A stretch of DNA of 64,000 nucleotides from Mariniphaga sp041686935. GTDB lineage: Bacteria; Bacteroidota; Bacteroidia; Bacteroidales; Prolixibacteraceae. The position numbers were made by a program, and so were the translations under genes. The notes under the pieces were generated by a model. The model was not told where the DNA came from. It searched no databases and worked only from the letters and a program-made list of their open reading frames with translations. This document shows, in pieces, positions 43,828 through 52,031 of the stretch (the stretch's first letter is position 1; every line of letters begins with the position of its first letter). The DNA lies in the NCBI GenBank assembly GCA_041686935.1, contig JAWLCW010000011.1, positions 1-64,000 of the forward strand, written 5' to 3'.

Positions 43828-44234
43828 TTCGGGAAGTGATTGGCATTAATATTCTGAAATCCCAAACCTCCCCGGACAGCAAAAAAGATTAAAAACAGTG
43901 CAAAAACGCAGTCAAAACTGCTGCGCTCTATTTTTCGGAATCCGGGGTTAGCACATAAAGTTCCGTCAACCGAGAACTTATCGATGGAATGAAAGTGAAG
44001 GGCATAAAAAGCCCTGTTTTCATGCAGCAACCTAAATCCCAATTCATTATCCGACAAGGTAATTTCACCCGCAAGGTCTGTAAAACAAATATTGCTTTTG
44101 ACCTGAAGAATGGTTATACCTTTTGAATTTTTCTCCATTAACCGAAAGAATCTTTTTTGATCTTCCATCTTCTTTTCACATGCCGCCAAAAGCAGGAAAA
44201 GCGTTCCAATGAGTATGAAATAATTTCGATTCAT
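43824..44234 (-). CDS. Small lipoprotein ORF, possibly a fusion with a membrane-protein remnant
   Basis: The 136-residue product opens with a lipoprotein signal (LFLLLAACEKK, lipid Cys at residue 19) and a short polar domain of unknown family. The last 30 residues are instead hydrophobic (FDCVFALFLIFFAVRGGLGF). They resemble the C-terminal part of the four-helix membrane protein at 47849-48325 (LFTILYIAFAFRGGLGM). This suggests either a genuine C-terminal membrane segment or an in-frame junction left by a deletion. Stop-start overlap with the downstream hydrolase argues that it is still translated. No function is assigned. Confidence 0.5.
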   Translation of the reverse strand: MNRNYFILIGTLFLLLAACEKKMEDQKRFFRLMEKNSKGITILQVKSNICFTDLAGEITLSDNELGFRLLHENRAFYALHFHSIDKFSVDGTLCANPGFRKIERSSFDCVFALFLIFFAVRGGLGFQNINANHFPK

Positions 44235-44432
44235 TTTTTTAGATTTTTCAATTTCTTTCTCCGGTTCAATATTATGTTGTAAAAGTAGTCTGAGCCTAAA
44301 CTACATACAATTAAAACCTGACGATCGGGGTATTTTTGATGCTAAATTGGTGTTTTTGCTAATTGAAGGTGAAATGTGGAAAATATTTTTTAAATCTCAG
44401 AAAAATAGCTGGCGAATGAATGAAACTTAAAG

Positions 44433-44440
44433 TAGTTTTG
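44433..44440 (+). promoter_or_regulatory. -7 box for the E2-like acyltransferase gene
   Basis: TAGTTTTG matches TAnnTTTG 38 bases before the ATG at 44479. Another match (TATTTTTG, 44331-44338) lies further upstream. Neither has a clear -33 box. Confidence 0.35.
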
Positions 44441-44478
44441 AAAACCGGAACAGTGACCAAATTTTAACATGGAAACTT

Positions 44479-45264
44479 ATGTCAAGATATAAAATTCATA
44501 AATTCCCAAAATCCAGAATCGCCACAATCGATGTTTGCGAGATGGGAAAGAAAAAACATCATGTTGCAGCATTTCTGGAGATTGATGTTACTTCAGCAAA
44601 AGAAAAAATAAAAAAGTACAAAAAGAACATCGGAAAAATTTCATTTTCAGCATGGATAATTAAGGTTATTGGTCATACCGTAAGCACAAAAAATGCTCCC
44701 ACTGCCTTTCTGGTGGGGAAACGAAAGACTATTATTTTCGACGATGTAAATATTTCTTTTATCATTGAAAAGGAATTAAACGGGGAGAACGTTCCGGTGC
44801 CGGTTGTAATTGAAAAAGCAAATACACTTGAAATTGAAACGATAACCAAACTTTTAAACGACTCGAAACAGGAAATTTTATCAGACAACCAGATTGTCAT
44901 TCAAAAAAGTACAACCCGGGCGGAAAAATTATACTTCCATTTGCCGGGTTTTATGCGGAGAGCAATTTGGAAATTCATGTTAAAGCGGCCCAAAATGTTA
45001 TTTGCCAAAATGGGAAATGTTTCCATAACGTCATTGGGCATGTACGGAAAAATTAATGGCTGGTTCATTCCAATTTCCATTCACCCGATATGTTTTGGAA
45101 TTGGTTCGGTAATAAAAAAACCGGTTGTAATTAACGATAAAATTGAGATAAGAGACATTATGAACATGACAGTGCTGATAGACCATGATGTTATTGACGG
45201 TGCATCAATGGCTCGTTTTATAAAAGTGTTAAATAAAAATATTGAAACAGGTTTGTTCTTATGA
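44479..45264 (+). CDS. Stand-alone 2-oxoacid dehydrogenase E2-type acyltransferase domain
   Basis: The 261-residue protein covers only the catalytic domain of 2-oxoacid dehydrogenase E2 (chloramphenicol acetyltransferase-like fold). It has no lipoyl or E1/E3-binding domain. The family active site DHRxxDG appears as DHDVIDGASMARFI (from about residue 237), keeping His and the final Asp-Gly. FSAWIIKVIGHTVSTKN matches the N-terminal helix of the domain. Without a lipoyl domain it must use a free acyl-CoA or another carrier, and its substrate is unknown. It ends with a six-base convergent overlap with the ABC permease gene. Confidence 0.75.
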   Translation: MSRYKIHKFPKSRIATIDVCEMGKKKHHVAAFLEIDVTSAKEKIKKYKKNIGKISFSAWIIKVIGHTVSTKNAPTAFLVGKRKTIIFDDVNISFIIEKELNGENVPVPVVIEKANTLEIETITKLLNDSKQEILSDNQIVIQKSTTRAEKLYFHLPGFMRRAIWKFMLKRPKMLFAKMGNVSITSLGMYGKINGWFIPISIHPICFGIGSVIKKPVVINDKIEIRDIMNMTVLIDHDVIDGASMARFIKVLNKNIETGLFL

Positions 45265-45966
45265 TTCCCTTCGTCCATAACGAAATATCAACACGCCCAA
45301 CCAAACAACATGGATTATAAGAGCAAGGGAACTGACAAAAAATGAATCGGGTGATTTAATCATCAATGTAATCCAATAGGGTGGAAAAAACCATGATAAA
45401 AAAGTGAGCCAGTTGAGTGCGAACAGATCGGTAAAAGCAAACAAAACCAAGGTATTCAATCCTTTGGCAAAGGAGAGTCCCTTTACCTTGTCATCAGCCC
45501 CGGAGTAAATGAGCAATCCGATTATGGCAGTGTAAATGGCCGATAAAAGGCAAAGAAGCATTACAGAATAAAAGGGTAGAGCAACCAGACTAAAAACAGC
45601 AAAACTGACCAAACAATAAACAATGGAAAGTATGGATGCAAATGAAAGCCTGTTAACCAAATATCCACTTCTGCCCAGGGGAGTAATCTCCAGCAGTTGG
45701 GCAATATTTCCGTCGCGCTCATCCAGCATCATAAAACCGGTAACAATACCAAGCATGCCAGAATTCATTAACAATATAAAAGAAAAAACATACGATGCAT
45801 AAGGCATCACATCAAACCCCGTTTTTTGCACCAAAAAAGGAATCAAAAATACTTCAAGTAGTTTAAATACAATGATCAACAGCAGGGGAGCAACCAGCAA
45901 CAAGGTCATTACAGGATCACGAAGGATCTGTTTTATGTCGTTTCTGAAAAGTGTAATTTGTATCAT
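45259..45966 (-). CDS. ABC-2 type transporter permease (second)
   Basis: The 235-residue, all-helical protein has about six membrane segments and the layout of ABC-2 exporter permeases. A cytosolic N-terminus MIQITLFRNDIKQILRDPVM precedes the first helix, and MLDERDGNIAQLLEITPLGRSGYL is the typical loop after the second helix that contacts the ATPase. It is the last gene of a three-gene exporter operon and overlaps the upstream permease by four bases. Substrate is unknown; this ABC-2 class includes drug, lipid and polysaccharide exporters. Confidence 0.82.
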   Translation of the reverse strand: MIQITLFRNDIKQILRDPVMTLLLVAPLLLIIVFKLLEVFLIPFLVQKTGFDVMPYASYVFSFILLMNSGMLGIVTGFMMLDERDGNIAQLLEITPLGRSGYLVNRLSFASILSIVYCLVSFAVFSLVALPFYSVMLLCLLSAIYTAIIGLLIYSGADDKVKGLSFAKGLNTLVLFAFTDLFALNWLTFLSWFFPPYWITLMIKSPDSFFVSSLALIIHVVWLGVLIFRYGRRES

Positions 45967-46664
45967 AATGACTGATCCTGATAAACGATTTTATTTTCAA
46001 AGACACGCACAGCAAACCTGAGGAGTATGTAGTTTACGATGAAAAGATAGGCAACCAAAGCCGCTGCTTCATACCATAAAATTCCGTGATAGACTCCTAT
46101 CATCAATTTCAATGCTGCCACACTTGGAACAATTGTAAACAACCAGGAATATGGAAACCCAATCAAAGCAAGGCATGGTAAAATGAAAAGCAGCATATAA
46201 GGAATGGTTTTCAGCATATATTGGTTTACTGTGTTGCACCCTGCATTGATCATTATACCAAGGAGGGTGAAAATTCCCGAAGTAAGTATAGTTGACAAAA
46301 TAAGCAACACCCAGTTGACGGAAGGAAAATAGCTAAACCAGGTAATAGTGAGGGCTGCTGCTAACGAAATAACGGACAGGGAAATAACTTTTGAAAGAAT
46401 GTATTCTATTGATCGCAGAGGTGTTACCACCAGCACCATTAAAACTCCCTGACCCTTTTCCAGCAGAATAATACCCCCAATAAAAAACAATCCCAGAACA
46501 GAGGGATCAGAAAATACCACTATTGGCAGTGCGACAGATAAAACATTTTCGGGTAAAAACGACAGAATAATCAAATACATTATCGTAATGATGACATACA
46601 CAAGGTAAAACCCATGTTTTATCTGAAACCGCATATCAGCCAGAATCGCATGTTGCAGTCTCAT
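45963..46664 (-). CDS. ABC-2 type transporter permease (first)
   Basis: The 233-residue protein has about six hydrophobic segments. It shares the exporter-permease plan: LQHAILADMRFQIKHGFYLVYV before helix one and LEKGQGVLMVLVVTPLRSIEYILSK as the coupling-helix loop. It is a diverged partner of the second permease, so the complex is probably a heterodimer of membrane subunits with the ATPase encoded just upstream. ATGA overlaps link all three genes, implying coupled translation. Confidence 0.82.
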   Translation of the reverse strand: MRLQHAILADMRFQIKHGFYLVYVIITIMYLIILSFLPENVLSVALPIVVFSDPSVLGLFFIGGIILLEKGQGVLMVLVVTPLRSIEYILSKVISLSVISLAAALTITWFSYFPSVNWVLLILSTILTSGIFTLLGIMINAGCNTVNQYMLKTIPYMLLFILPCLALIGFPYSWLFTIVPSVAALKLMIGVYHGILWYEAAALVAYLFIVNYILLRFAVRVFENKIVYQDQSL

Positions 46665-47515
46665 AGCAAGGTCCTCCCGGTAAGTTTAATAAAAATATCT
46701 TCAAGGGTGGCTTCGCAACTGTGAATGGTTTTGATTTCTGCACTTCGGAGAATATTCAAAAAATCGTGGTTATTGCCCAGGTCAGTTAGTTCAAAAGATT
46801 GCTCGCGGATATCCCCATTCATGCGATATTCTATCTTCACCAGCCGTTTACCGTGTTCAATCATTAAATCTTTTGGTGAACCAATATTCACAATTTTGCC
46901 TTCAACAATAAAAGCCACTCTATCGCAAAGCTGTTCGGCAACCGTCATATTGTGGGTAGTGAGAAAAGCGGTTTTTCCGGCTTTCTTTTGCTCAATTATT
47001 ATCTCTTTAATAATATGCGCATTTACGGGATCAAGCCCGGAGGTTGGCTCATCAAAAAACATCAGGCTTGGTTTGTGCATAATAGAGCGCACAAAATTCA
47101 GCCGCATTTTCATCCCTTTGGAAAAGTTTTCCACCCGTACATCTTTTTCCGGCAGTAAACCAACGCGATCAAGCAACTTTTCAGGATTTTCCGACTTGTT
47201 TTTGTAATAAGAACCTATGAGTTGAAGATTTTCTTTCGCTGTTAGTTTTGTGTACAGGTTTGGAAAGTCGAAAGCGACCCCAATCTGCTCATAAAAGTCT
47301 TTTCCCCATTGGTTTCGTTCTTTTCCCAGTACTTTTATTTTTCCCGTGTAGTTTCTCAGCAATCCGATAATAAGTCGTTGTGTAGTTGTTTTACCCGTGC
47401 CACTGGGCCCTAAAAACCCAAAAATTTCACCCTCTGCAACTTCGAAATTCATGTTTTGGATGGCCTCCTTTTGGGTTTTCCGATAGGTAAAATGCAGGTT
47501 GTTGACTTGTATCAT
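46661..47515 (-). CDS. ABC transporter ATP-binding protein
   Basis: The 284-residue ATPase has Walker A GPSGTGKTT (about residues 36-44), a signature motif NFSKGMKMRLN (a KGM variant of LSGGQ common in exporters), Walker B SLMFFDEPTSGLD and the switch His in TTHNM. A C-terminal extension of about 75 residues follows, as in multidrug and antibiotic exporters. It is the first gene of the exporter operon, with a -7 box 20 bases upstream of its ATG. Confidence 0.93.
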   Translation of the reverse strand: MIQVNNLHFTYRKTQKEAIQNMNFEVAEGEIFGFLGPSGTGKTTTQRLIIGLLRNYTGKIKVLGKERNQWGKDFYEQIGVAFDFPNLYTKLTAKENLQLIGSYYKNKSENPEKLLDRVGLLPEKDVRVENFSKGMKMRLNFVRSIMHKPSLMFFDEPTSGLDPVNAHIIKEIIIEQKKAGKTAFLTTHNMTVAEQLCDRVAFIVEGKIVNIGSPKDLMIEHGKRLVKIEYRMNGDIREQSFELTDLGNNHDFLNILRSAEIKTIHSCEATLEDIFIKLTGRTLL

Positions 47516-47535
47516 AATTCAAGTTAAAATGATTA

Positions 47536-47543
47536 CAAAATTA
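47536..47543 (-). promoter_or_regulatory. -7 box for the ABC exporter operon
   Basis: On the minus strand TAATTTTG matches TAnnTTTG 20 bases upstream of the ATPase ATG. Confidence 0.45.
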
Positions 47544-47720
47544 TGACTTTAAAAAATGAAACGAATGAACCGGGATTCATAAATTGTTGCTGAGCAATAT
47601 AAGCAACAAATCTAAAATATTTTAAGATAACCTATTCTTACTGACAAATAATTATTGAAGTTTTCTGGCGATTTAGAGATATTATACTAAAAGCAGGATA
47701 GAATTGTACATTTCAAGATA

Positions 47721-47795
47721 GCCACTAAGGCACAAAAGCACAAAGATACACAAAGAGTTTCTTTGTGATTCTTAGAGTCTTGGTGACTTTGTGGC
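47721..47795. repeat. GCCAC-ended palindromic intergenic repeat, copy 1
   Basis: The repeat starts GCCACTAAGGCACAAAAGC and ends GACTTTGTGGC. The arms are imperfect inverted repeats rich in CACAAAG/CTTTGTG. A second copy is at 59991-60085. It occupies the middle of the 333-base gap 47516-47848. Apart from the exporter promoter, nothing else was seen there. Confidence 0.75.
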
Positions 47796-47848
47796 GATAA
47801 CTATCCAATTTATGAAGTGTATAAATTTATCCCGTTTCATGTATAAGT

Positions 47849-48325
47849 TTAGGCTGTTTCATGGTTTGTTCTTCTGTTTTTTGGCTGAAGGAACCGTTCT
47901 TCATATTCAGTTTTCTTATTTTCGGGAAGAAACAACTCACGCATTCCCAATCCACCCCGAAAAGCAAAAGCTATATACAGAATTGTAAACAGGCCATCGA
48001 TTATTCCGGTAAACCAAAATGTTGAAGGAAAACCGGGTTCAAAAATCATAAAGGCATAAAGCTGAATGATATAAAACAACCTGCCGAATATAAGGCATCC
48101 CACGTTAAAGGCATATCGTTTAATATTAAGGGACGATAAAAACTGCAGATAAGCAAAACATATAAAAAACGATCCCAGGAAAATAGCGTAGAACGGATGC
48201 ATTGGAGGGTTATCAATAGCCCTGCCTGTTCCAATGGCAAAAATGTAAAGAAATCCGGCTATGGTGTCCCAAACGCCGCCCAACGTAAAAGTAATGGCCA
48301 ATGGTTTAAGTGAATTTGATTGCAT
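47849..48325 (-). CDS. Four-helix integral membrane protein
   Basis: The 158-residue product has four hydrophobic helices (about residues 8-30, 45-65, 75-95, 105-125) and a long charged C-terminal tail rich in Glu, Lys and Arg. PMHPFYAIFLGSFFICFAY and FRGGLGMRELFLP are notable segments. I recognise a widespread type of small Bacteroidota membrane protein but no function. The FRGGLG block recurs at the end of the lipoprotein-like ORF at 43824-44234. It is downstream of, and unlinked by overlap to, the beta-barrel gene at 48419. Confidence 0.6.
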   Translation of the reverse strand: MQSNSLKPLAITFTLGGVWDTIAGFLYIFAIGTGRAIDNPPMHPFYAIFLGSFFICFAYLQFLSSLNIKRYAFNVGCLIFGRLFYIIQLYAFMIFEPGFPSTFWFTGIIDGLFTILYIAFAFRGGLGMRELFLPENKKTEYEERFLQPKNRRTNHETA

Positions 48326-48369
48326 AAAATACCGTTTTTATTGTTTGAATTTTCAAGCGGGACGGCTGA

Positions 48370-48403
48370 AAAAAAGGGAAACATTTTACCGTCTCCCTTT
48401 CAT
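48370..48403 (-). terminator. Terminator of the beta-barrel gene
   Basis: On the minus strand GAAAGGGA pairs with TCCCTTTTTTTC across a loop of about 15 bases and ends in a T run, just beyond the stop at 48419. Confidence 0.6.
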
Positions 48404-48418
48404 TCAGTTTTCAGTTTT

Positions 48419-49006
48419 TTAAAACCTTTTAATAATACCAATCCTGGCAGATACATACCTGTGGTCGAGCTGATATGTAGCATTTTCAAAATCGGTTTCA
48501 CCTGACAGCCAGTTGTATTTCAGCCCGGGAGCCAGGCTCCAGTTTTTGCCCAGTGAAACCTCAATGCCAGCAGCAGCCTGCCAGCCAACTCCGTGGCCGG
48601 TGTCGCTGATAATATCACCGTCGTTATTTTCTGTTTCAATGTGACTGTACAACATACCAGCCCTCACAAAATACGAAACCGGTGAGTTGCCAGCCGGGTG
48701 TTTAAACTGCAATCCCAGGATGTAACCGGTTTGTTCAAAATCCACATCTGAACCTGCAAACGATTCATTTGCGCTAAAATGGCTGTAACCCCAGCCGCCG
48801 TAAACACTGGTAAACGGCATAAACCGGTACTGCAAAATTGCTTCAAATCCAAGGCCCGTGTTCAAACTGGCGCCGGCAAGGTCGCTCGAAACAAATGATA
48901 CATCACCGTTGAGTTCAACCCCAAAACGTTTTTCGTTTTCCTGCGCCAGTGTGGTTGCAGAAATAAGAATAACCAAAACGATACTTAAAAATACTTTTGT
49001 TTTCAT
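48419..49006 (-). CDS. Outer-membrane beta-barrel protein
   Basis: The 195-residue protein has a signal peptide (residues 1-22, cut after TTLAQ). About eight alternating-pattern amphipathic strands follow, and the chain ends in phenylalanine (IGIIKRF), the usual barrel-end signal for insertion by Bam. The strand content (AILQYRFMPFTSVYGGWGYSHF, YILGLQFKHPAG, YFVRAGMLYSHIE, WSLAPGLKYNWL) fits the small OmpA/OmpW-like eight-stranded porin-like proteins of Bacteroidota. Role unknown. It has a -7 box upstream and a terminator downstream, so it is a single-gene unit. Confidence 0.8.
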   Translation of the reverse strand: MKTKVFLSIVLVILISATTLAQENEKRFGVELNGDVSFVSSDLAGASLNTGLGFEAILQYRFMPFTSVYGGWGYSHFSANESFAGSDVDFEQTGYILGLQFKHPAGNSPVSYFVRAGMLYSHIETENNDGDIISDTGHGVGWQAAAGIEVSLGKNWSLAPGLKYNWLSGETDFENATYQLDHRYVSARIGIIKRF

Positions 49007-49048
49007 GACTTTAATTTTAAAAATGATTGTTTAATTGTTTTCACGAAC

Positions 49049-49056
49049 CAAAAGTA
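49049..49056 (-). promoter_or_regulatory. -7 box for the beta-barrel gene
   Basis: On the minus strand TACTTTTG matches TAnnTTTG about 43 bases upstream of the ATG. Confidence 0.45.
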
Positions 49057-49161
49057 CAGTGGCTAAACCGGGGTTAAAACTTATTAATGATGAGTATGCA
49101 TTTTTTAATGCTGAACGTGTTTCTGCACTGCATAAACATGTTTTTTATCTTTTGATTAAAA

Positions 49162-49432
49162 GTTCAAACGCTTATTTCGGTTTACACGGTTGTAATTATT
49201 TGAAAGTTTGGTTAGTTTTAAAACCTGAAAACATCAACCGAAAAACCGAATGAGCGAAACAACCGGCAAATAATCTGTCAGCAGCAATTTTCCGGTACCC
49301 CCGGAAGACCGGAGCGTAAAGCCGGATTTTTACCTGCAAAAATGTATGGGTTTAAATGTCGGAAAAATTTGAATATATTGGGCATAAGCAGACGGGGGAG
49401 GGATTTTTGACAATGAAAAGATAAAAATAAGT
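49162..49432. repeat. Composite intergenic repeat, copy 1 (E-G-F)
   Basis: Three blocks recur elsewhere. E (49162-49235, GTTCAAACGCTTATTTCGG onward) is found again at 50301. G (49282-49390, TTTTACCTGCAAAAATGT inside) recurs at 51853. A degenerate F (about 49376-49432, ending AAAGATAAA) recurs at 50370 and 51950. It fills the 470-base gap 49007-49476 with no gene other than promoter elements, and ends just before the hydrolase gene. Confidence 0.7.
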
Positions 49433-49476
49433 TGTAAGCCATGCAAAAAAAGATAACCAAAAAAAACCAGGATGAT

Positions 49477-50286
49477 ATGAATAAAGCGATATTAAAAAGT
49501 GAATACGGGGATATTTATTACGAGTTATCAGGGGGAAAAGAGAAGCATGTAATCATTTTCACGCATGGTGTTGGGATGGACCATCAAACCTTCAAAATGC
49601 AAGTAGAAGCTATAAAATCAGACTATTCTGTTTTGGTTTGGGATTTACCCGGGCATGGCCAATCTACAATTAAGGAACAAAAAGAAAGATTCACCAAAAT
49701 GTCTGCCTGTTGTTTGAACAAATTAATGAATGAAACAGGAGTCAACAAAGCCATATTGGTAGGTCAATCACTTGGAAGCATGATAGTGCAGCATTTTTTA
49801 ATTAAATACCCCGCAAAAGTTACTGCAATTGTTCACGTACCGGGAATTGAACTTAAAAGACACATTGGTTCCTGGTCAAAAATGTTTGTCCCTTTAATGA
49901 TGGGCATGTTTTACCTTTTTCCCAAAAATGCATTTTACAGGATGTTCGGACGTCACAGAGCAGAAAATACAGAGGTTCAGAATTATCTCTCTGATTCAAT
50001 GCGCAAAACAGGGAAAAAACTCGCGTTAAAGATTACAAAAGATATGGTTTATGACCTGATTGATAAACATCCGGCACAGGAAAAAAAACCTCTTTTGATA
50101 ACCTATGGTGAAAAAGAATTGCTCTATATCCAAAAGGCTTCAAGAAAATGGCATGAGCTTTCGCTTAACAGTAAGTGTGTCAGGATAAGAAATGCAAATC
50201 ATATCTTAAACCAGGACAATCCTGAAGAATTTAACAGAGCCTTTATTGATTTTTTGGAAGACTTAAAAAAAGAGAAAAAATTATGA
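49477..50286 (+). CDS. Alpha/beta hydrolase, lysophospholipase/esterase-like
   Basis: The 269-residue cytosolic protein starts at 49477 (MNKAILKSEYG); 12 more codons upstream are lysine-rich and unlikely. The fold begins with the strand VIIFTHGVGMDHQTF (oxyanion loop HGVGMD) and DLPGHGQS. The nucleophile Ser is in LVGQSLGSMIVQ (about residue 100), Asp would be near YGEKELL, and His is in RNANHILNQDNP. The acid position reads Glu/Lys rather than a clear Asp. It is AT-richer than the housekeeping genes and sits directly after a composite repeat, suggesting an acquired cassette. Confidence 0.8.
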   Translation: MNKAILKSEYGDIYYELSGGKEKHVIIFTHGVGMDHQTFKMQVEAIKSDYSVLVWDLPGHGQSTIKEQKERFTKMSACCLNKLMNETGVNKAILVGQSLGSMIVQHFLIKYPAKVTAIVHVPGIELKRHIGSWSKMFVPLMMGMFYLFPKNAFYRMFGRHRAENTEVQNYLSDSMRKTGKKLALKITKDMVYDLIDKHPAQEKKPLLITYGEKELLYIQKASRKWHELSLNSKCVRIRNANHILNQDNPEEFNRAFIDFLEDLKKEKKL

Positions 50287-50300
50287 AGCACGAACTATTG

Positions 50301-50420
50301 GTTCAAACACTTATTTCGGCTTGCACGGTTGCAATTATTTGAAAGTTTGTTTAGTTTTAAAACCTGAACATATCCAGCATGTGTTTGGGTGGTGATTTCG
50401 GGAAATATGAACAGATAAAC
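50301..50420. repeat. Composite intergenic repeat, copy 2 (E-F, G deleted)
   Basis: Block E (50301-50370) is about 90 percent like 49162-49235 by eye. It joins directly to block F (50370-50420: TATCCAGCATGTG ... GAACAGATAAA), which is also found at 51950-51998. The middle block G is missing. Confidence 0.7.
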
Positions 50421-50447
50421 CGTTTTAGCCAATTAAAAAAACAAAAT

Positions 50448-50864
50448 ATGAAACTAATTCTCTTTCTATTTGCAATCTCACTATCCTTGTTCGTTTTAGG
50501 TCAGGATGATGTAACAATTAAAAGTGGAGCTTGTGATACTACATTAACTTATTGGGCAGTCGAAACTCTTCCCGAATACAAAGGTGGATTCGAAAAACTA
50601 TTGAGAGATTTGAATACTAATTTAAATCTTGAGAAGCATTTAAACGGAACATGCAGAATAGATTTCATGATAAATTGTAAAGGAAAAACATCGGGTTTTA
50701 GGGTTGATTCGAGTTTTGATAAAGAATTCGGGAATAAATTCACAAAGACATTTTCAGAACTGCAAAATTGGAAAGCAGGAAAATATAGAAATGAAAATGT
50801 GGATTGTTCTTATACTTTGATTTTGCGGATTGGCAATGGGATAATAAAAAACGACAAAAAATAA
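50448..50864 (+). CDS. Small secreted TonB-C-like protein
   Basis: The 138-residue product starts at 50448 (MKLILFLFAISL), giving a signal peptide of about 18 residues ending VLGQ. The mature part resembles the TonB C-terminal fold used in energy-transducer-like proteins: PEYKGGFEKLLRDL, then CRIDFMINCKGKTSGFRVDSS (the core strand), then QNWKAGKYRNENVDCSYTL. This matches the pattern [V/C]-x-[V/I]-x-F-x-[V/I] with following K-G and W-x-P-x-[K/R]. No membrane anchor or proline linker is present, so it cannot be a full TonB. Role unknown. Confidence 0.6.
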   Translation: MKLILFLFAISLSLFVLGQDDVTIKSGACDTTLTYWAVETLPEYKGGFEKLLRDLNTNLNLEKHLNGTCRIDFMINCKGKTSGFRVDSSFDKEFGNKFTKTFSELQNWKAGKYRNENVDCSYTLILRIGNGIIKNDKK

Positions 50865-50920
50865 CTGACTGCAAATTGTAAATTGCATAAATTATATGGC
50901 TTTAATGACACCATAAAAAA

Positions 50921-51805
50921 ATGAACGAGCAGCAAAAAAATTCCATTCGTTTTTTTGACGACCGCGAGGTGCGGGCCTTATGGGACGGGTAAAACGCCAA
51001 ATGGTGGTTTTCGGTGTTGGATATAGTAGCCGTTCTAACCAACCAAAACGACTATTCGAAAACCCGCAACTATTGGAAATACCTTAAAGCGAAGTTGAAA
51101 AAAGAAAATAGTGAAGTGGTTAGTGCCACTACCCAGTTGAAAATTCTCGCACCCGACGGCAAAAAACGTTTGTCCGATATGCTCGATTACAACGGAATTA
51201 TTGCATTGGGCAAACAGTTTCCGGGCAAAAAGGCAAACCGGTTTATCGAATGGTTTACATATACCGATGAAAGTATAGACGGAAAAAGCAAAACAAAGGC
51301 TTATGCGCTGTTTGAAAGTTCTTTTATCGACAGCATAGAGGTTGGCACAACCAAAGGGTTACAACAAATTCACGCTTATTTGTTTGGCGGCTTATACGAT
51401 TTTGCCGGGCAAATCAGGCAAAAAAACATTTCGAAAGGCGGTTTCCAGTTTGCAGTATCACAATTCCTTGGCGCCACATTAAAACAAATAGAAGGATTGC
51501 CTGAAAATACATTTGAGGAAATTGTTGAAAAATATGTGGAAATGAACATTGCTCATCCATTTATGGAAGGCAACGGCAGAACCACCCGGATATGGCTGGA
51601 CTTGATTTTGAAAAAACGCCTGAAAAAATGCGTTGACTGGAGCAAAATTGGTAAAACAGATTATATGAACGCAATGGTAAAGAGTGCGGTAAACAGCAGC
51701 ACCCTGAAAGAGTTGCTGAAAAATGCACTAACCGACCAAATCCATAGCCGGGAAATGTATTTGAGAGGAATTGACTACTCCTGGTATTATGAGGAAAATG
51801 ACTAA
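50921..51805 (+). pseudogene. Bro-N/Fic fusion gene interrupted by a nonsense codon
   Basis: The frame from ATG 50921 encodes a Bro-N-like start (SIRFFDDREVRALWDG). It then meets TAA at 50990-50992 and continues in the same frame (NAKWWFSVLDIV) through a Bro-N domain and a C-terminal Fic domain. A single G-to-T change of a GAA codon would explain the stop. The Fic motif HPFMEGNGR is intact at 212-220 of the full frame, so the AMP-transferase site is preserved. Translation could restart at GTG 51014 (263 residues), losing only the first part of Bro-N. Fic proteins AMPylate target proteins and often act as toxins; no antitoxin gene is adjacent. Confidence 0.75.
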
Positions 51806-51852
51806 TTTCAACCTAAAAACCCAATGAGAACAAAACACGGAATCGTAATTTT

Positions 51853-51998
51853 TCAACAGGAATTTTCCAATACTTCCGAAAATCCGGAGCGGAAATTCGG
51901 ACTTTTACCTGCAGAAATGTTTGGATGTAATTGCCGGGAAAACTTGAAAATATCCGGTATGTGCATGGGCGGTGAATTCGGGGAATATGAACAGATAA
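51853..51998. repeat. Composite intergenic repeat, copy 3 (G-F)
   Basis: Block G (51853-51966, containing TTTTACCTGCAGAAATGT) and block F (51950-51998, TATCCGGTATGTGCATGGGC to GAACAGATAAA) match the copies near 49.3 kb and 50.4 kb. Block E is absent. It lies just upstream of the thioredoxin lipoprotein. Confidence 0.7.
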
Positions 51999-52031
51999 AA
52001 AAGCGATACAAAATTTTAAAAACAATAAAAT

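Noticed and set aside
49007..49476. Integron-type attC site for composite repeat block E (ACGGTTGTAATTA)
   Set aside because: It lacks a convincing pairing left arm, so I list it only as a dispersed repeat and not as attC.
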